Assembly (NCBI GenBank): GCA_944354265.1
Contig: CALVPX010000001.1
Span: forward strand, 32,854 to 96,853
Source of the DNA: an uncultured Clostridia bacterium
GTDB lineage: Bacteria > Bacillota > Clostridia > Christensenellales > Borkfalkiaceae
DNA: 64,000 nt
Direction of reading: 5' to 3'
Under the pieces are notes generated by a model. That model was not told where the DNA came from. It did no database searches and saw only the letters and a program-made list of their open reading frames with translations. The position numbers and the translations under genes were made by a program. Below, in pieces: positions 1 to 7,109 of this stretch (position 1 is the first letter of the stretch; every line of letters begins with the position of its first letter).

Positions 1-128
1 ATGACCGCAAGGGCCATTACAAGCGAGCCGAGAGTGAAAATTATGCTCCACTTTGCTGACTTGGCGTTGAGGTGGTACACCTCTCTGTAGCCCTGCGGGA
101 GCTCATCGAAATGAGTGACCGCTTTCAT
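1..128 (-). CDS. DUF3267-like membrane protein, 5' end only
   Basis: Only the first 42 codons lie in the window; the gene runs off the left edge. The start ATG (128-126) overlaps the pgi stop as TGATG, so the two genes are probably co-translated. The peptide begins MKAVTHFDELPQGYREVYHL, followed by a polar stretch and then a hydrophobic segment (IIFTLGSLVMALAV) that looks like a first membrane helix. The 'LP-x-GY-x-E-x-YH' opening resembles DUF3267 putative zinc metallopeptidase membrane proteins of Firmicutes. The HExxH motif that would confirm this lies outside the window. Confidence 0.5.
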   Translation of the reverse strand, partial: MKAVTHFDELPQGYREVYHLNAKSAKWSIIFTLGSLVMALAV

Positions 129-1564
129 CAGACTATATACTTATCCTGCGCCTGAGGAGCGGAGTCGATCTCTCTCTTCTTCTCCTCATATCCCTTCTTG
201 CCGAGCAGGGCGAAGGTTGCCTTTTTGCCGTTTTCTACGCCCGGCTGATTGAAGGTATTTATGTTGAGCATGGCGCCCGTGTAAGCCGTTTGAAGTTCCA
301 AAAGGAACATGAGCTGACCCAAGGTGAAGGCGTTTACCATGGGAAGATTTATGGTGTAATTCATTCTGCCCGCCATGGCCAAGGCGTATGCGGTGGCCTT
401 ATTTTCGGCCTGAATGAGTTCCTGCATGGTGTGGCCGCCGAGGAAGCCGACGTCGGGAATGTCCTCACAGCCGTGGGGAATGGGCATCTGCGTGGCGTAT
501 TCGCCGACGGAGATGAAGGTTATAACCTTGTCGTAAGGGCCCTCGATGTACAGCTGAACCTGCGAATGTTGGTCGGTTACGCCGAGGGATTTGACGGGCG
601 TGGTGCCTGCGTTGACGACGTTGCCGTCGTAGTCGACGGCCTTGCCGAGGGACTCCGCCCAAAGCTGACAGTACCAATCGGCCATGAGCTTTAAGTTGTC
701 AGAATAGGGCATGAGCACGTTGATGTTCTTGCCCTCCTTCATGGTTATATACTGAAGGGCTGCGCAGGCGAGCGCGGGGTTCTTGGAGATTGAGGGCTTG
801 GAGCACAGGCTGTCCATATAGGCGGCGCCTGCGAGCATGCCCTTTATATCTATGCCGAGGACGGCTGCGGGAAGGAGTCCCACGGGGCAGAGTTCGGAGA
901 ATCTGCCGCCTACGCCGTCGGGGAGGACGTACTTTTTAATCTTGCCGCCGAAGGTGTCGTCGATCTTAAGAAGGTTGCCGCGGGCGGCGTCGGTGGTGAA
1001 AATCATGTTGTCGGCCACGTTGACGCCCTTCTGCTTTAAAATGTCGGAAATTATTAAGTACTGCGTCATAGTCTCTGACGTGGCGCCCGACTTGGAGATG
1101 ACGTTGAAGCAGGTTTTTTCGGGCTCGATAACATCTAACAGCGCTGCCATGCGAACGGGGTCGACATTGTCCTCTACATAGAACTTGGGACCCCTGCGCT
1201 TTGAAGGGGGAAGTTCGTTGTAGTGAAGGTGGCAGAGCGCATTGAAGGCCATTATGGGGCCAAGGGCCGAGCCGCCTATGCCGAGCACGACGAAATATTT
1301 GAACTTTCTTCTTATCTCTTTTGCTGTAGCTAAAATATCGGCAACTATGGCGTCCTGATTGTAGGGGAGCTCAGTCCAACCCATATACAAATCGTCGCGG
1401 CCGCGGTTTTCCTTGACATAGTTGAAAGCCTCCTCCGCCTTGCCCTTTATTGCCTTGAGCTGACTGTCCTTGATGCCCCTGTCCCCTAAGGTTGCGGACA
1501 TCATGTAATTGTAATCTACTGTGACGCGCATGGAGTTGCGCCATTCCTTGGTTTTATAAGCCAT
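128..1564 (-). CDS. pgi: Glucose-6-phosphate isomerase
   Basis: Cytosolic enzyme that interconverts glucose-6-phosphate and fructose-6-phosphate. The 478-residue product has the Pgi signatures: a sugar-phosphate-binding GIGGSALGP loop near residue 95, VISKSGATSET, GGRFSELCPVG, and the C-terminal QPGVENGKK segment with the catalytic lysine. The start is set at the ATG at 1564, six bases after GGGAGG (1571-1576); an ATG three bases upstream is too close to that site. A longer reading to 1654 would translate the repeat-containing leader and is not supported. It is the only glycolytic gene at this end; pgk, tpiA and gpmI lie 11-16 kb away on the other strand. Confidence 0.96.
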   Translation of the reverse strand: MAYKTKEWRNSMRVTVDYNYMMSATLGDRGIKDSQLKAIKGKAEEAFNYVKENRGRDDLYMGWTELPYNQDAIVADILATAKEIRRKFKYFVVLGIGGSALGPIMAFNALCHLHYNELPPSKRRGPKFYVEDNVDPVRMAALLDVIEPEKTCFNVISKSGATSETMTQYLIISDILKQKGVNVADNMIFTTDAARGNLLKIDDTFGGKIKKYVLPDGVGGRFSELCPVGLLPAAVLGIDIKGMLAGAAYMDSLCSKPSISKNPALACAALQYITMKEGKNINVLMPYSDNLKLMADWYCQLWAESLGKAVDYDGNVVNAGTTPVKSLGVTDQHSQVQLYIEGPYDKVITFISVGEYATQMPIPHGCEDIPDVGFLGGHTMQELIQAENKATAYALAMAGRMNYTINLPMVNAFTLGQLMFLLELQTAYTGAMLNINTFNQPGVENGKKATFALLGKKGYEEKKREIDSAPQAQDKYIV

Positions 1565-1581
1565 CATGATCCTCCCGGAAA

Positions 1582-1635
1582 ATTTTGCGGTTTGCCGCAG
1601 TTTAGCTCTATGTTTTGCAGTTTGCCGCAGTTTTA
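1582..1635 (-). repeat. Two tandem copies of an about 20-bp motif in the pgi leader
   Basis: Between the pgi promoter and its ribosome binding site the leader carries two similar copies of a block containing ACTGCGGCAAAC and GCAAAA. The second copy contains GCGGCAAACCGC, which can form a small hairpin. This could be a protein-binding or folding element controlling pgi, but no known riboswitch class was recognised. Confidence 0.5.
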
Positions 1636-1642
1636 CCTTTAT

Positions 1643-1671
1643 ATTATATAACAAGCGTCCGCTTTAGTCAA
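1643..1671 (-). promoter_or_regulatory. pgi promoter
   Basis: On the minus strand TTGACT (1671-1666), a 17-bp spacer and TATAAT (1648-1643) form a near-consensus SigA promoter. Transcription would start about 70 nt before the pgi ATG, so the leader contains the tandem repeat described separately. Confidence 0.8.
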
Positions 1672-1749
1672 TAGACAAATTAAATTTTAACGCCACAATT
1701 TGGTTAAAACAAGTTGCGTAAACTTATGTTTGGGTGGTACAATATAGAT

Positions 1750-2964
1750 ATGGCATATACGCTTACCGCCGAGCAACAGGAGGCAGAAAACTTAATAGCG
1801 CATTGGTTTTACCACTCCACCCGACAGACCTTTGTGCTGACGGGCTTTGCCGGCACGGGAAAGACTTCGCTTTTGCGGCACGCCGTGTGCGAGAGGCTTT
1901 CGCTTGTGCCCGATGAGAGCGCGGCATTCGTCACCCCCACGGGCAAGGCGGCAACCGTTTTAATTAAAAAGGGCATACCCGCATGCACGGTGCACAGGCT
2001 GATATATCAATCTATCGTCGAGGAGCAGGAGATGCTTTTGAACGGCAAGAAGGTTAAGGTGGAAAAGCTGACCTTTAAGCGGCGGGAGAGCATTGACAAG
2101 GGCATTAAACTTATAGTGTTGGACGAGGCGAGCATGGTCTCGGACGAGGTGATGTTTGACATACTCAACTTTGGCGTCAAGGTACTGCTGTGCGGCGACG
2201 ACTGCCAACTGCCGCCCGTTGAGGGATTCAACACCTACCTTAAGGCCCCCGATTTCTGCCTTAAGAACATTGTCAGGCAGGCACAGGACAACCCAATTAT
2301 ATACCTCTCCTCCCTTGCGCGCGAGGGCAGGCACATACCCTACGGCAATTACGGCAACAAGGCGTTTGTGCTAAGCCGCAGAAACTTTTCGGGCGAAAGG
2401 CGCAAAAAGCTATTGGTGCGAGCCGAACAGATTATATGCGGGCTGAACAGGACGAGGGTGAATATAAACAATGAAATGCGCGCGATATACGGATATTCGG
2501 GACTGCCCAAGGACGGGGAGAAACTTATTTGCACCGTAAACAATTGGGAGCAGTACATAGACGGCGAGATGAGGTTCAACCTTGTCAACGGCATTATCGG
2601 GCGGGCAATTGAGCCATTTTACGACGAGGGCAACTACATGGGGTTCATGCAGTTCAAGCCCGACTTTTTGGACGAGAAATGCCCCGAGGCCCTCCCCTTT
2701 GACGCGGGCATATTTATGACGGGGGAATACCGCTACCGCCACGGCGACTACTTTGAAAAGTTTGACGAGGAGGGCAACCCCACGGGCGTGTTTACGCTGA
2801 ACAGGTTTGAATACGGCTACTGCATATCCTGCCACAAGGCGCAGGGTTCGGAATTTGAGAGCGCGATAGTATTTGACGAGAGCTATGCCTTTAAGGAGGA
2901 CGCCCACCGCTGGCTTTACACCGCCATTACCCGTGCCAAGGACAGGCTGATTTTAGTGAGATGA
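1750..2964 (+). CDS. RecD/Dda-like SF1 DNA helicase
   Basis: ATP-dependent 5'-3' helicase-like protein of about 404 residues. Visible motifs in order: Walker A GFAGTGKTS near residue 32, Walker B LDEASMVSDE, an RQA segment (motif III/IV region), the motif V HKAQGSEFE and the arginine-finger motif YTAITRAKDRL at the C-terminus. No RecD N-terminal extension or nuclease domain is present, so this is the compact Dda/RecD2-core type. The start is placed at ATG 1750; an upstream ATG in frame is less likely because TACAAT (1738-1743), a plausible -10 box, sits between them. With that box the mRNA would start at or beside the ATG. Specific DNA-repair role is not inferable. Confidence 0.85.
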   Translation: MAYTLTAEQQEAENLIAHWFYHSTRQTFVLTGFAGTGKTSLLRHAVCERLSLVPDESAAFVTPTGKAATVLIKKGIPACTVHRLIYQSIVEEQEMLLNGKKVKVEKLTFKRRESIDKGIKLIVLDEASMVSDEVMFDILNFGVKVLLCGDDCQLPPVEGFNTYLKAPDFCLKNIVRQAQDNPIIYLSSLAREGRHIPYGNYGNKAFVLSRRNFSGERRKKLLVRAEQIICGLNRTRVNINNEMRAIYGYSGLPKDGEKLICTVNNWEQYIDGEMRFNLVNGIIGRAIEPFYDEGNYMGFMQFKPDFLDEKCPEALPFDAGIFMTGEYRYRHGDYFEKFDEEGNPTGVFTLNRFEYGYCISCHKAQGSEFESAIVFDESYAFKEDAHRWLYTAITRAKDRLILVR

Positions 2965-2981
2965 TTTTTTAATGTAAAAAC

Positions 2982-3018
2982 AGCGCCCGCGCCGCTCACT
3001 TGAGCGGCGGGGGCGCTA
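2982..3018. terminator. Bidirectional hairpin between helicase and deoC-like gene
   Basis: A G+C-rich inverted repeat (AGCGCCC...GGGCGCT with an inner GCCGCTCA/TGAGCGGC stem) lies between two convergent genes and is followed by T-rich sequence on the plus strand and A-rich sequence before it, so it can serve both genes. Confidence 0.75.
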
Positions 3019-3030
3019 TTTAATTTGCGT

Positions 3031-3837
3031 TTAATTTTTGGCGTCATTGAGCAGGCGGGAGCAGATTTGAATTGCGTCGTCGCAGTTGATGAGGGACACG
3101 CCCAAGGCCTCCGCCTCCTCCATCTGCGAGAGCGTTTGGCCGTCTGACTTTAAAAGGCACCTGTCGCGCAGGGCGGACTTTGCCGAAGTTATTACCGAGA
3201 GCCCGCTTGCGTTGACGATGCGTATGACGTTTACGCCGCAGTCGGCGGCGCAGTTGCAGGCGCGGACGACTTCGCTCTCTGACAGGTAATTGCAGTCGAG
3301 CACGAGCCTGATGGCGCGGGGGCGGGCGGCTTTGACGAGCTTTTTACATTCGCGCTTGAAGTACGCCATGTTGCCCTCCCTGAGTGCGGAAAAGCAGGCG
3401 TAGACCTCCACCTCGTCCACCCCGTCCTTGACGGCGCGCTTGGTTGCGGCAACCTTGCTTTCGGTCGTGTCGCCGCCGTGGGGATAGGACACGGGCGCGA
3501 TGAGCGAGCACGAAGGGTCGTTGCCGAGGTACGCCACGCACGGCTTTACATATGCGGGCAGCACGACTATGCCGCCGAGGCTTATGCGCTCGGCTTCGCG
3601 GCAGAGATTTTTAAGCTCCACCTTGGTGGCAGTGGGCGAAAGGCAGTCGCACTCGACCTTGGCTATGCGGGCGCGCGTCTGCTCTAAAAATTTAAGCTTT
3701 TTGAACTGTTCGAACTGCAGCAGTTCCTCCGTACTCATGCCTGCGCTCTGCGGCGAAGAGGGCGGCTGCGGGGTCGGCTGATGGGGTAAAGGCGCCTCCG
3801 CCTGCACCTCTCCGTCGGCGGTAAAATTATTCTGCAT
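3031..3837 (-). CDS. DeoC-family aldolase homologue lacking the Schiff-base lysine
   Basis: A 268-residue protein with a proline-rich, low-complexity N-terminus (about residues 1-35), a short charged helix and a DeoC/LacD-type TIM-barrel domain. Family landmarks are present: VSYPHGGDTTESK (substrate loop), DGVDEVEVY near 139, and LVLDCNYLSE near 178. The segment that in deoxyribose-phosphate aldolase reads F-[IV]-K-T-S-T-G is here VIRIVNASG (204-212), with Arg at the lysine position; the second catalytic lysine region is CLLKSDGQ with K230 kept. From family knowledge this should abolish Schiff-base aldolase chemistry, so the real function is uncertain. SD AAAGGAG precedes the ATG. It stands alone, without nucleoside phosphorylase neighbours. 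Confidence 0.8.
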   Translation of the reverse strand: MQNNFTADGEVQAEAPLPHQPTPQPPSSPQSAGMSTEELLQFEQFKKLKFLEQTRARIAKVECDCLSPTATKVELKNLCREAERISLGGIVVLPAYVKPCVAYLGNDPSCSLIAPVSYPHGGDTTESKVAATKRAVKDGVDEVEVYACFSALREGNMAYFKRECKKLVKAARPRAIRLVLDCNYLSESEVVRACNCAADCGVNVIRIVNASGLSVITSAKSALRDRCLLKSDGQTLSQMEEAEALGVSLINCDDAIQICSRLLNDAKN

Positions 3838-3900
3838 AAAAACACTCCTTTATACTTTTAATTGCAAAATACTGCGCTGAAATCAGGGTAGTATGTAAAT

Positions 3901-4143
3901 ATGGCAGCAGCAGGATTCTTTTATACGGTATTGATATTTGCAATCTGTTTTGTAATAGTCAGCGTTATAAAGCTGGCGAGGATGGGCGTTGAGAGCACGA
4001 AGATGCCGACCGCCGAAGAGGAGAAAAAACAGCAGAAGGCGGAAAAGCCAAAGCCCGTCTATTACATAGTTGAAAAGAGGCGCACGCGCAAGAGTTACAG
4101 CGAGCCGAGGGAGATTACCTTTACCGACGACAAGCGCAGATGA
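3901..4143 (+). CDS. Small single-pass membrane protein
   Basis: 80 residues: one N-terminal hydrophobic helix (about 5-25, FFYTVLIFAICFVIVSVI) and a highly charged, lysine-rich cytoplasmic tail ending DDKRR. No family recognised. It is transcribed towards rsfS and ends 8 bp from that gene. TAGTAT (3889-3894) just upstream is a possible -10 box that would give an almost leaderless mRNA; no clear Shine-Dalgarno is visible. The charge pattern and tight fit between neighbours argue that it is a real gene. Confidence 0.6.
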   Translation: MAAAGFFYTVLIFAICFVIVSVIKLARMGVESTKMPTAEEEKKQQKAEKPKPVYYIVEKRRTRKSYSEPREITFTDDKRR

Positions 4144-4151
4144 GAAAAATT

Positions 4152-4502
4152 TCAGTCGGTGTAGCGGACGATATTTTTGCCGTCCTCCCAAAGGCGCTCG
4201 AGATTGTAAAAGTCGCGCATTTCGTCGTTGAAAATGTGGACGATTACGTCGGCATAGTCGATGACCGCCCAACGGCCTTCGCGGAAGCCTTCGTGACGGC
4301 GGGGAATTTCGCCGTGTTCCTTTTGCAGTTTTTCCTCTAAATTTTCTGCGAGGGATTTGACCTGCGTGGACGACCTGCCGCTGCAGACAATGAAATAATC
4401 GCACAGCGAAGTCTTTTGGGTGACATCGATATAGACGATGTTGCCCGCCTTTTTTGATGAGAGAATGTTACAGATTAATAAGCATTTTTCTTTTGATGTC
4501 AT
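4152..4502 (-). CDS. rsfS: Ribosome silencing factor RsfS
   Basis: RsfS (Iojap/YbeB) binds ribosomal protein L14 and blocks joining of the subunits when nutrients fall. The 116-residue length is standard. Typical segments are visible: KAGNIVYIDV, TSLCDYFIVCSGRSSTQVKSLAE and WAVIDYADVIVHIFNDEMRDFYNLERLW. The ATG overlaps the stop of the nadD-yqeK fusion by four bases (ATGA), the standard nadD-yqeK-rsfS order of Firmicutes, so it is translated as part of that operon. Confidence 0.95.
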   Translation of the reverse strand: MTSKEKCLLICNILSSKKAGNIVYIDVTQKTSLCDYFIVCSGRSSTQVKSLAENLEEKLQKEHGEIPRRHEGFREGRWAVIDYADVIVHIFNDEMRDFYNLERLWEDGKNIVRYTD

Positions 4503-5635
4503 GTAAGGAATTCCTTTAAATACAGGTAAGCCTGTTTAGTGAGCGGATATATGTCGCCTCCGCAGGCGTTTAAATAAGTTATCTGATGCTCGAGGGCGGC
4601 GAGCATGGCGTGGGATAAGTCGCCCTCATAAAAGGCGCGCCTCAGTTCCTCCACCCCTTCGAAGTCGCGGCCCTCCTCTAACATGTCGCAGAGATATAAA
4701 AGCATTTCTGCCTGCGACATGCCCGCCCTGCCGCTTGTGTGATAGCGAATGGCGTTGAGAAGATTTTCATCGGTCACGCCGAAGTGAGTGCGCGCCACAT
4801 ACGCGCCCGAGTATTGGTGCATGACGGGCGAGGGGACACCCTCGGGAGGGACGAAGCCCTTTAAAAAGGGGCTGTCGGCGGGGAGATTTTTTGATACGTC
4901 GTGCAGTGCCGCCATTGTGACGGCCTGCTCCTCCATGAGGCGGGCGCGGGCGGCGTTTTCAGCGCACATTGCAGCTACGCGCACAGAGTGTGCCCAACGG
5001 GATTTTTTTTCGAGCTCCTTTGCGCTTGAGAGGTTGGCGTTGTAGTAGAGCCCCCTGCTCTTTATATATTGACGAACGGGAGGCAAAACATACGCGCCTA
5101 TGTCCTCTCCGAGGCAGGCGAGCGTACGGACGCGGGTTGAGGAGACCTTCTGACCCGTGTAGCGCACCCTTTCCACCTTGACGCAGAACACGCGCTCAAC
5201 TTCGCTCTTGCTCTTTTTGAGATCTGCCGCGCTCTCCCTTGCCCCTGCGGCGAGGGTGACGCAGGAAAGAATGCGTTCAGGCTCGCGCCATGTGGGAAAT
5301 GAGGCGAGCATGTCGCCGCCCATGAGAAAGTAGATGTCGGCGTCGGGATAGAGATCTTTGAAGTGTTCGCAGGTTATATACGAGTAACTTACGCCGCCGT
5401 TGGAAATTTCGTAATCGGAGACCTCGGCACAGGGGATGTCGGCAAAGGCGAGGCGGCACATGTTCAGCCTGTCCTCACCTGAGGCGACAGAGCTGCCCGA
5501 TTTGTGCGGGCTGACCGCCGTGGGGATGACGATGAGCTTTTGAGGATTAAATTTTTTGACCGCCGCCCTTGCGAGGGCGACGTGTTCCTTATGTACGGGA
5601 TTGAACGCCCCGCCGAAGAGTAAAATTGTTGACAT
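4499..5635 (-). CDS. nadD: NadD-YqeK fusion: nicotinate-nucleotide adenylyltransferase plus HD-domain Ap4A hydrolase
   Basis: A 378-residue two-domain protein. Residues 1 to about 195 are NadD, which adenylates nicotinate mononucleotide in NAD synthesis: the nucleotide-binding loop reads GGAFNPVHKEHV (the usual HxGH is HKEH here) and the SSTRVR motif is near 167. Residues about 205-378 are a YqeK HD phosphohydrolase (symmetrical Ap4A cleavage) with its metal ligands: WAHSVRV, ALHDVSK, MHQYSGA, RYHTSGR and CDMLEEGRDF. In most relatives these are two adjacent genes; here they form one reading frame. No Shine-Dalgarno is evident before the ATG. Confidence 0.93.
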   Translation of the reverse strand: MSTILLFGGAFNPVHKEHVALARAAVKKFNPQKLIVIPTAVSPHKSGSSVASGEDRLNMCRLAFADIPCAEVSDYEISNGGVSYSYITCEHFKDLYPDADIYFLMGGDMLASFPTWREPERILSCVTLAAGARESAADLKKSKSEVERVFCVKVERVRYTGQKVSSTRVRTLACLGEDIGAYVLPPVRQYIKSRGLYYNANLSSAKELEKKSRWAHSVRVAAMCAENAARARLMEEQAVTMAALHDVSKNLPADSPFLKGFVPPEGVPSPVMHQYSGAYVARTHFGVTDENLLNAIRYHTSGRAGMSQAEMLLYLCDMLEEGRDFEGVEELRRAFYEGDLSHAMLAALEHQITYLNACGGDIYPLTKQAYLYLKEFLT

Positions 5636-5692
5636 TATAAATTTTTTACGTTTGTACCTATAAATTTGCCATTTTCAGGCAATAACTGAGGC

Positions 5693-6436
5693 ATGAAGAG
5701 GATAAGTTTGTTCGCCGTGATTGCAGACAGCATACTTGCGGCGCTGTGCGCGTTTGCCCTGTTCTTTACGGCGGTGAGGTTTTACACGAAGAGCCCCGCA
5801 ATAGGGCTGACATTGGGGATAGCGGCGTTTGTGATATTCGGAGCGCTTGCATTTTTAAGGCTGAGTTCAAAGCGCGGAAAGGCCGCAGCATTCGGAAAAA
5901 ATCAGCGCCGCAGGCAGGCACTGCGCGCATATCTTTGCACCCTTGCCCCAAAAGAGGCGAAAGAGCTTTTAGCCGGCGCCGTGGGTGGAAACATATGCGG
6001 GCGGGGCGTTGAGAGCGACGGAAAAATTTACGTTGCGCGCTTTGAGCCCTCTGCACTGACGCCGAACGAGATGTATGAAGCGCTCGCCTTTGACAGTTCT
6101 TTAAAAAAGGTTGTGGCGTGCAACGAGGCCACCGATGACGCCATTGCATTTGCAAAGAGGGCGGGCGCAGACATTATGACCGCCGACGAGATATTTGACA
6201 AACTTGAGGCGACGGGCACACTGCCCGAGCCCCATCTTAAAGATGATGCCAAGCCTGCTTTTAAGGACAGGCTCAAAGGGGCAATAAGGCGCGCCAACGC
6301 GGGGAGATTGTTTTGGTGCGGGCTGTGGCTGACGGCGTTCAGTTACTTTACCTTCTTCCCCGTCTACTACATTGTTGCGGGGGGACTGATGCTCATTTTT
6401 GCGGCCGTCTGCCTTGTTTTCGGCAGGCGGGACTGA
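5693..6436 (+). CDS. Membrane protein with two helix pairs and a soluble middle domain
   Basis: 247 residues: two hydrophobic helices at about 5-27 and 35-55, a basic linker (SSKRGKAAAFGKNQRRR), a soluble domain at about 75-190, and two helices at about 210-245. No family was firmly recognised. The middle part ends with a VVACNEATDDAIAFAKRAGADIMTADEIFDKLE-type pattern (positions about 145-177), which resembles the last strands of Mrr-like restriction-endonuclease folds, but no intact D...(D/E)xK site is visible, so a catalytic role is doubtful. It is divergent from nadD-yqeK and convergent with yhbY. Confidence 0.75.
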   Translation: MKRISLFAVIADSILAALCAFALFFTAVRFYTKSPAIGLTLGIAAFVIFGALAFLRLSSKRGKAAAFGKNQRRRQALRAYLCTLAPKEAKELLAGAVGGNICGRGVESDGKIYVARFEPSALTPNEMYEALAFDSSLKKVVACNEATDDAIAFAKRAGADIMTADEIFDKLEATGTLPEPHLKDDAKPAFKDRLKGAIRRANAGRLFWCGLWLTAFSYFTFFPVYYIVAGGLMLIFAAVCLVFGRRD

Positions 6437-6444
6437 AGAGTAAT

Positions 6445-6478
6445 TTACGGGCGCGGCGCGCATGCGCCGCGCCCGTAA
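6445..6478. terminator. Perfect 14-bp stem hairpin shared by convergent genes
   Basis: Stem 6445-6458 pairs with 6465-6478 around a 6-nt loop. It is very G+C rich with TTA/TAA at the base and lies between the 3' ends of the membrane protein and yhbY. Confidence 0.75.
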
Positions 6479-6484
6479 GTTGCG

Positions 6485-6784
6485 TCAATCGAGTTTGATA
6501 TGGTCAAAATCATTGCGCGGCGAACGACGGTAGAGAACCGCCTTGCGGCCGATGACAATTACACACTCGGCGTTGAGGCGGTCGGCGAGCTCGTGCCCGA
6601 GCTGTTTGGGGTCGCCGTCGGCGTTCTCCAATATGCTGACCTTTATGAGTTCGCGGGCGTCGAGACAGTCGGAAAAGCTTTTGAGCATATTTTCGCCTAT
6701 GCCCTCCTTGCCCACCTGACCGACGGGCTGAAGGTTTGCCGCGATTGATTTTAATTTGCTGCGTTGTTTGGATGTAAGTGGCAT
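6485..6784 (-). CDS. yhbY: YhbY/CRM-domain RNA-binding protein
   Basis: A 99-residue CRS1/YhbY (CRM) domain protein that associates with pre-50S ribosomal subunits. Visible: LTSKQRSKLKSIAANLQP opening, the VGKEGI...L GxxG-type loop, RELIKVSIL, and VIVIGRKAVLYRRS near the end. It normally sits next to obgE and nadD, as here, although a 325-bp gap separates it from obgE. Confidence 0.93.
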   Translation of the reverse strand: MPLTSKQRSKLKSIAANLQPVGQVGKEGIGENMLKSFSDCLDARELIKVSILENADGDPKQLGHELADRLNAECVIVIGRKAVLYRRSPRNDFDHIKLD

Positions 6785-7109
6785 TGTATTTTCCTTAAAA
6801 TATTATTAAATGGTAAAAAAGTAATTTTATATATCCTACCGCCTTGCTCCACTAAAGTTTCGCAAGCTCTCAAACGGCGCAATGACAACGCCGTTTTCGG
6901 TCACCGCGTCGGGCATGCTTATGCCCTCGCTCATCTCACTTCGGCACGCAATGTGGATATCCACATTGCTATGAAATGCCTAGTTCGTCCTCCCTTTCGC
7001 AAGGGAGGCTTGGAGTTACTGACTTCGTTTGGGGGATTTCTACGCTTCGCGCAATGATTGCGCTTCGGTCGAAATGACAGGATGCCGAAACAGAGGCGAG
7101 GGCTGAGGA
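6785..7109. repeat. Intergenic region with an R1 unit and other short inverted repeats
   Basis: No gene is visible. The region holds small inverted repeats (for example GGCGCAATGACAACGCC near 6877 and TGTGGATATCCACA near 6952), a degenerate R2-type CCTCCCTTTCGCAAGGGAGG block (7000-7013) and an R1 unit at 7034-7080 (GATTTCT...GGTCGAAATGACA). Confidence 0.7.

Noticed and set aside
3883-4404. 173-residue minus-strand frame opposite the small membrane protein and rsfS
   Set aside because: It is Arg/Leu/His-rich shadow coding antisense to a better supported gene and overlaps rsfS in another frame.
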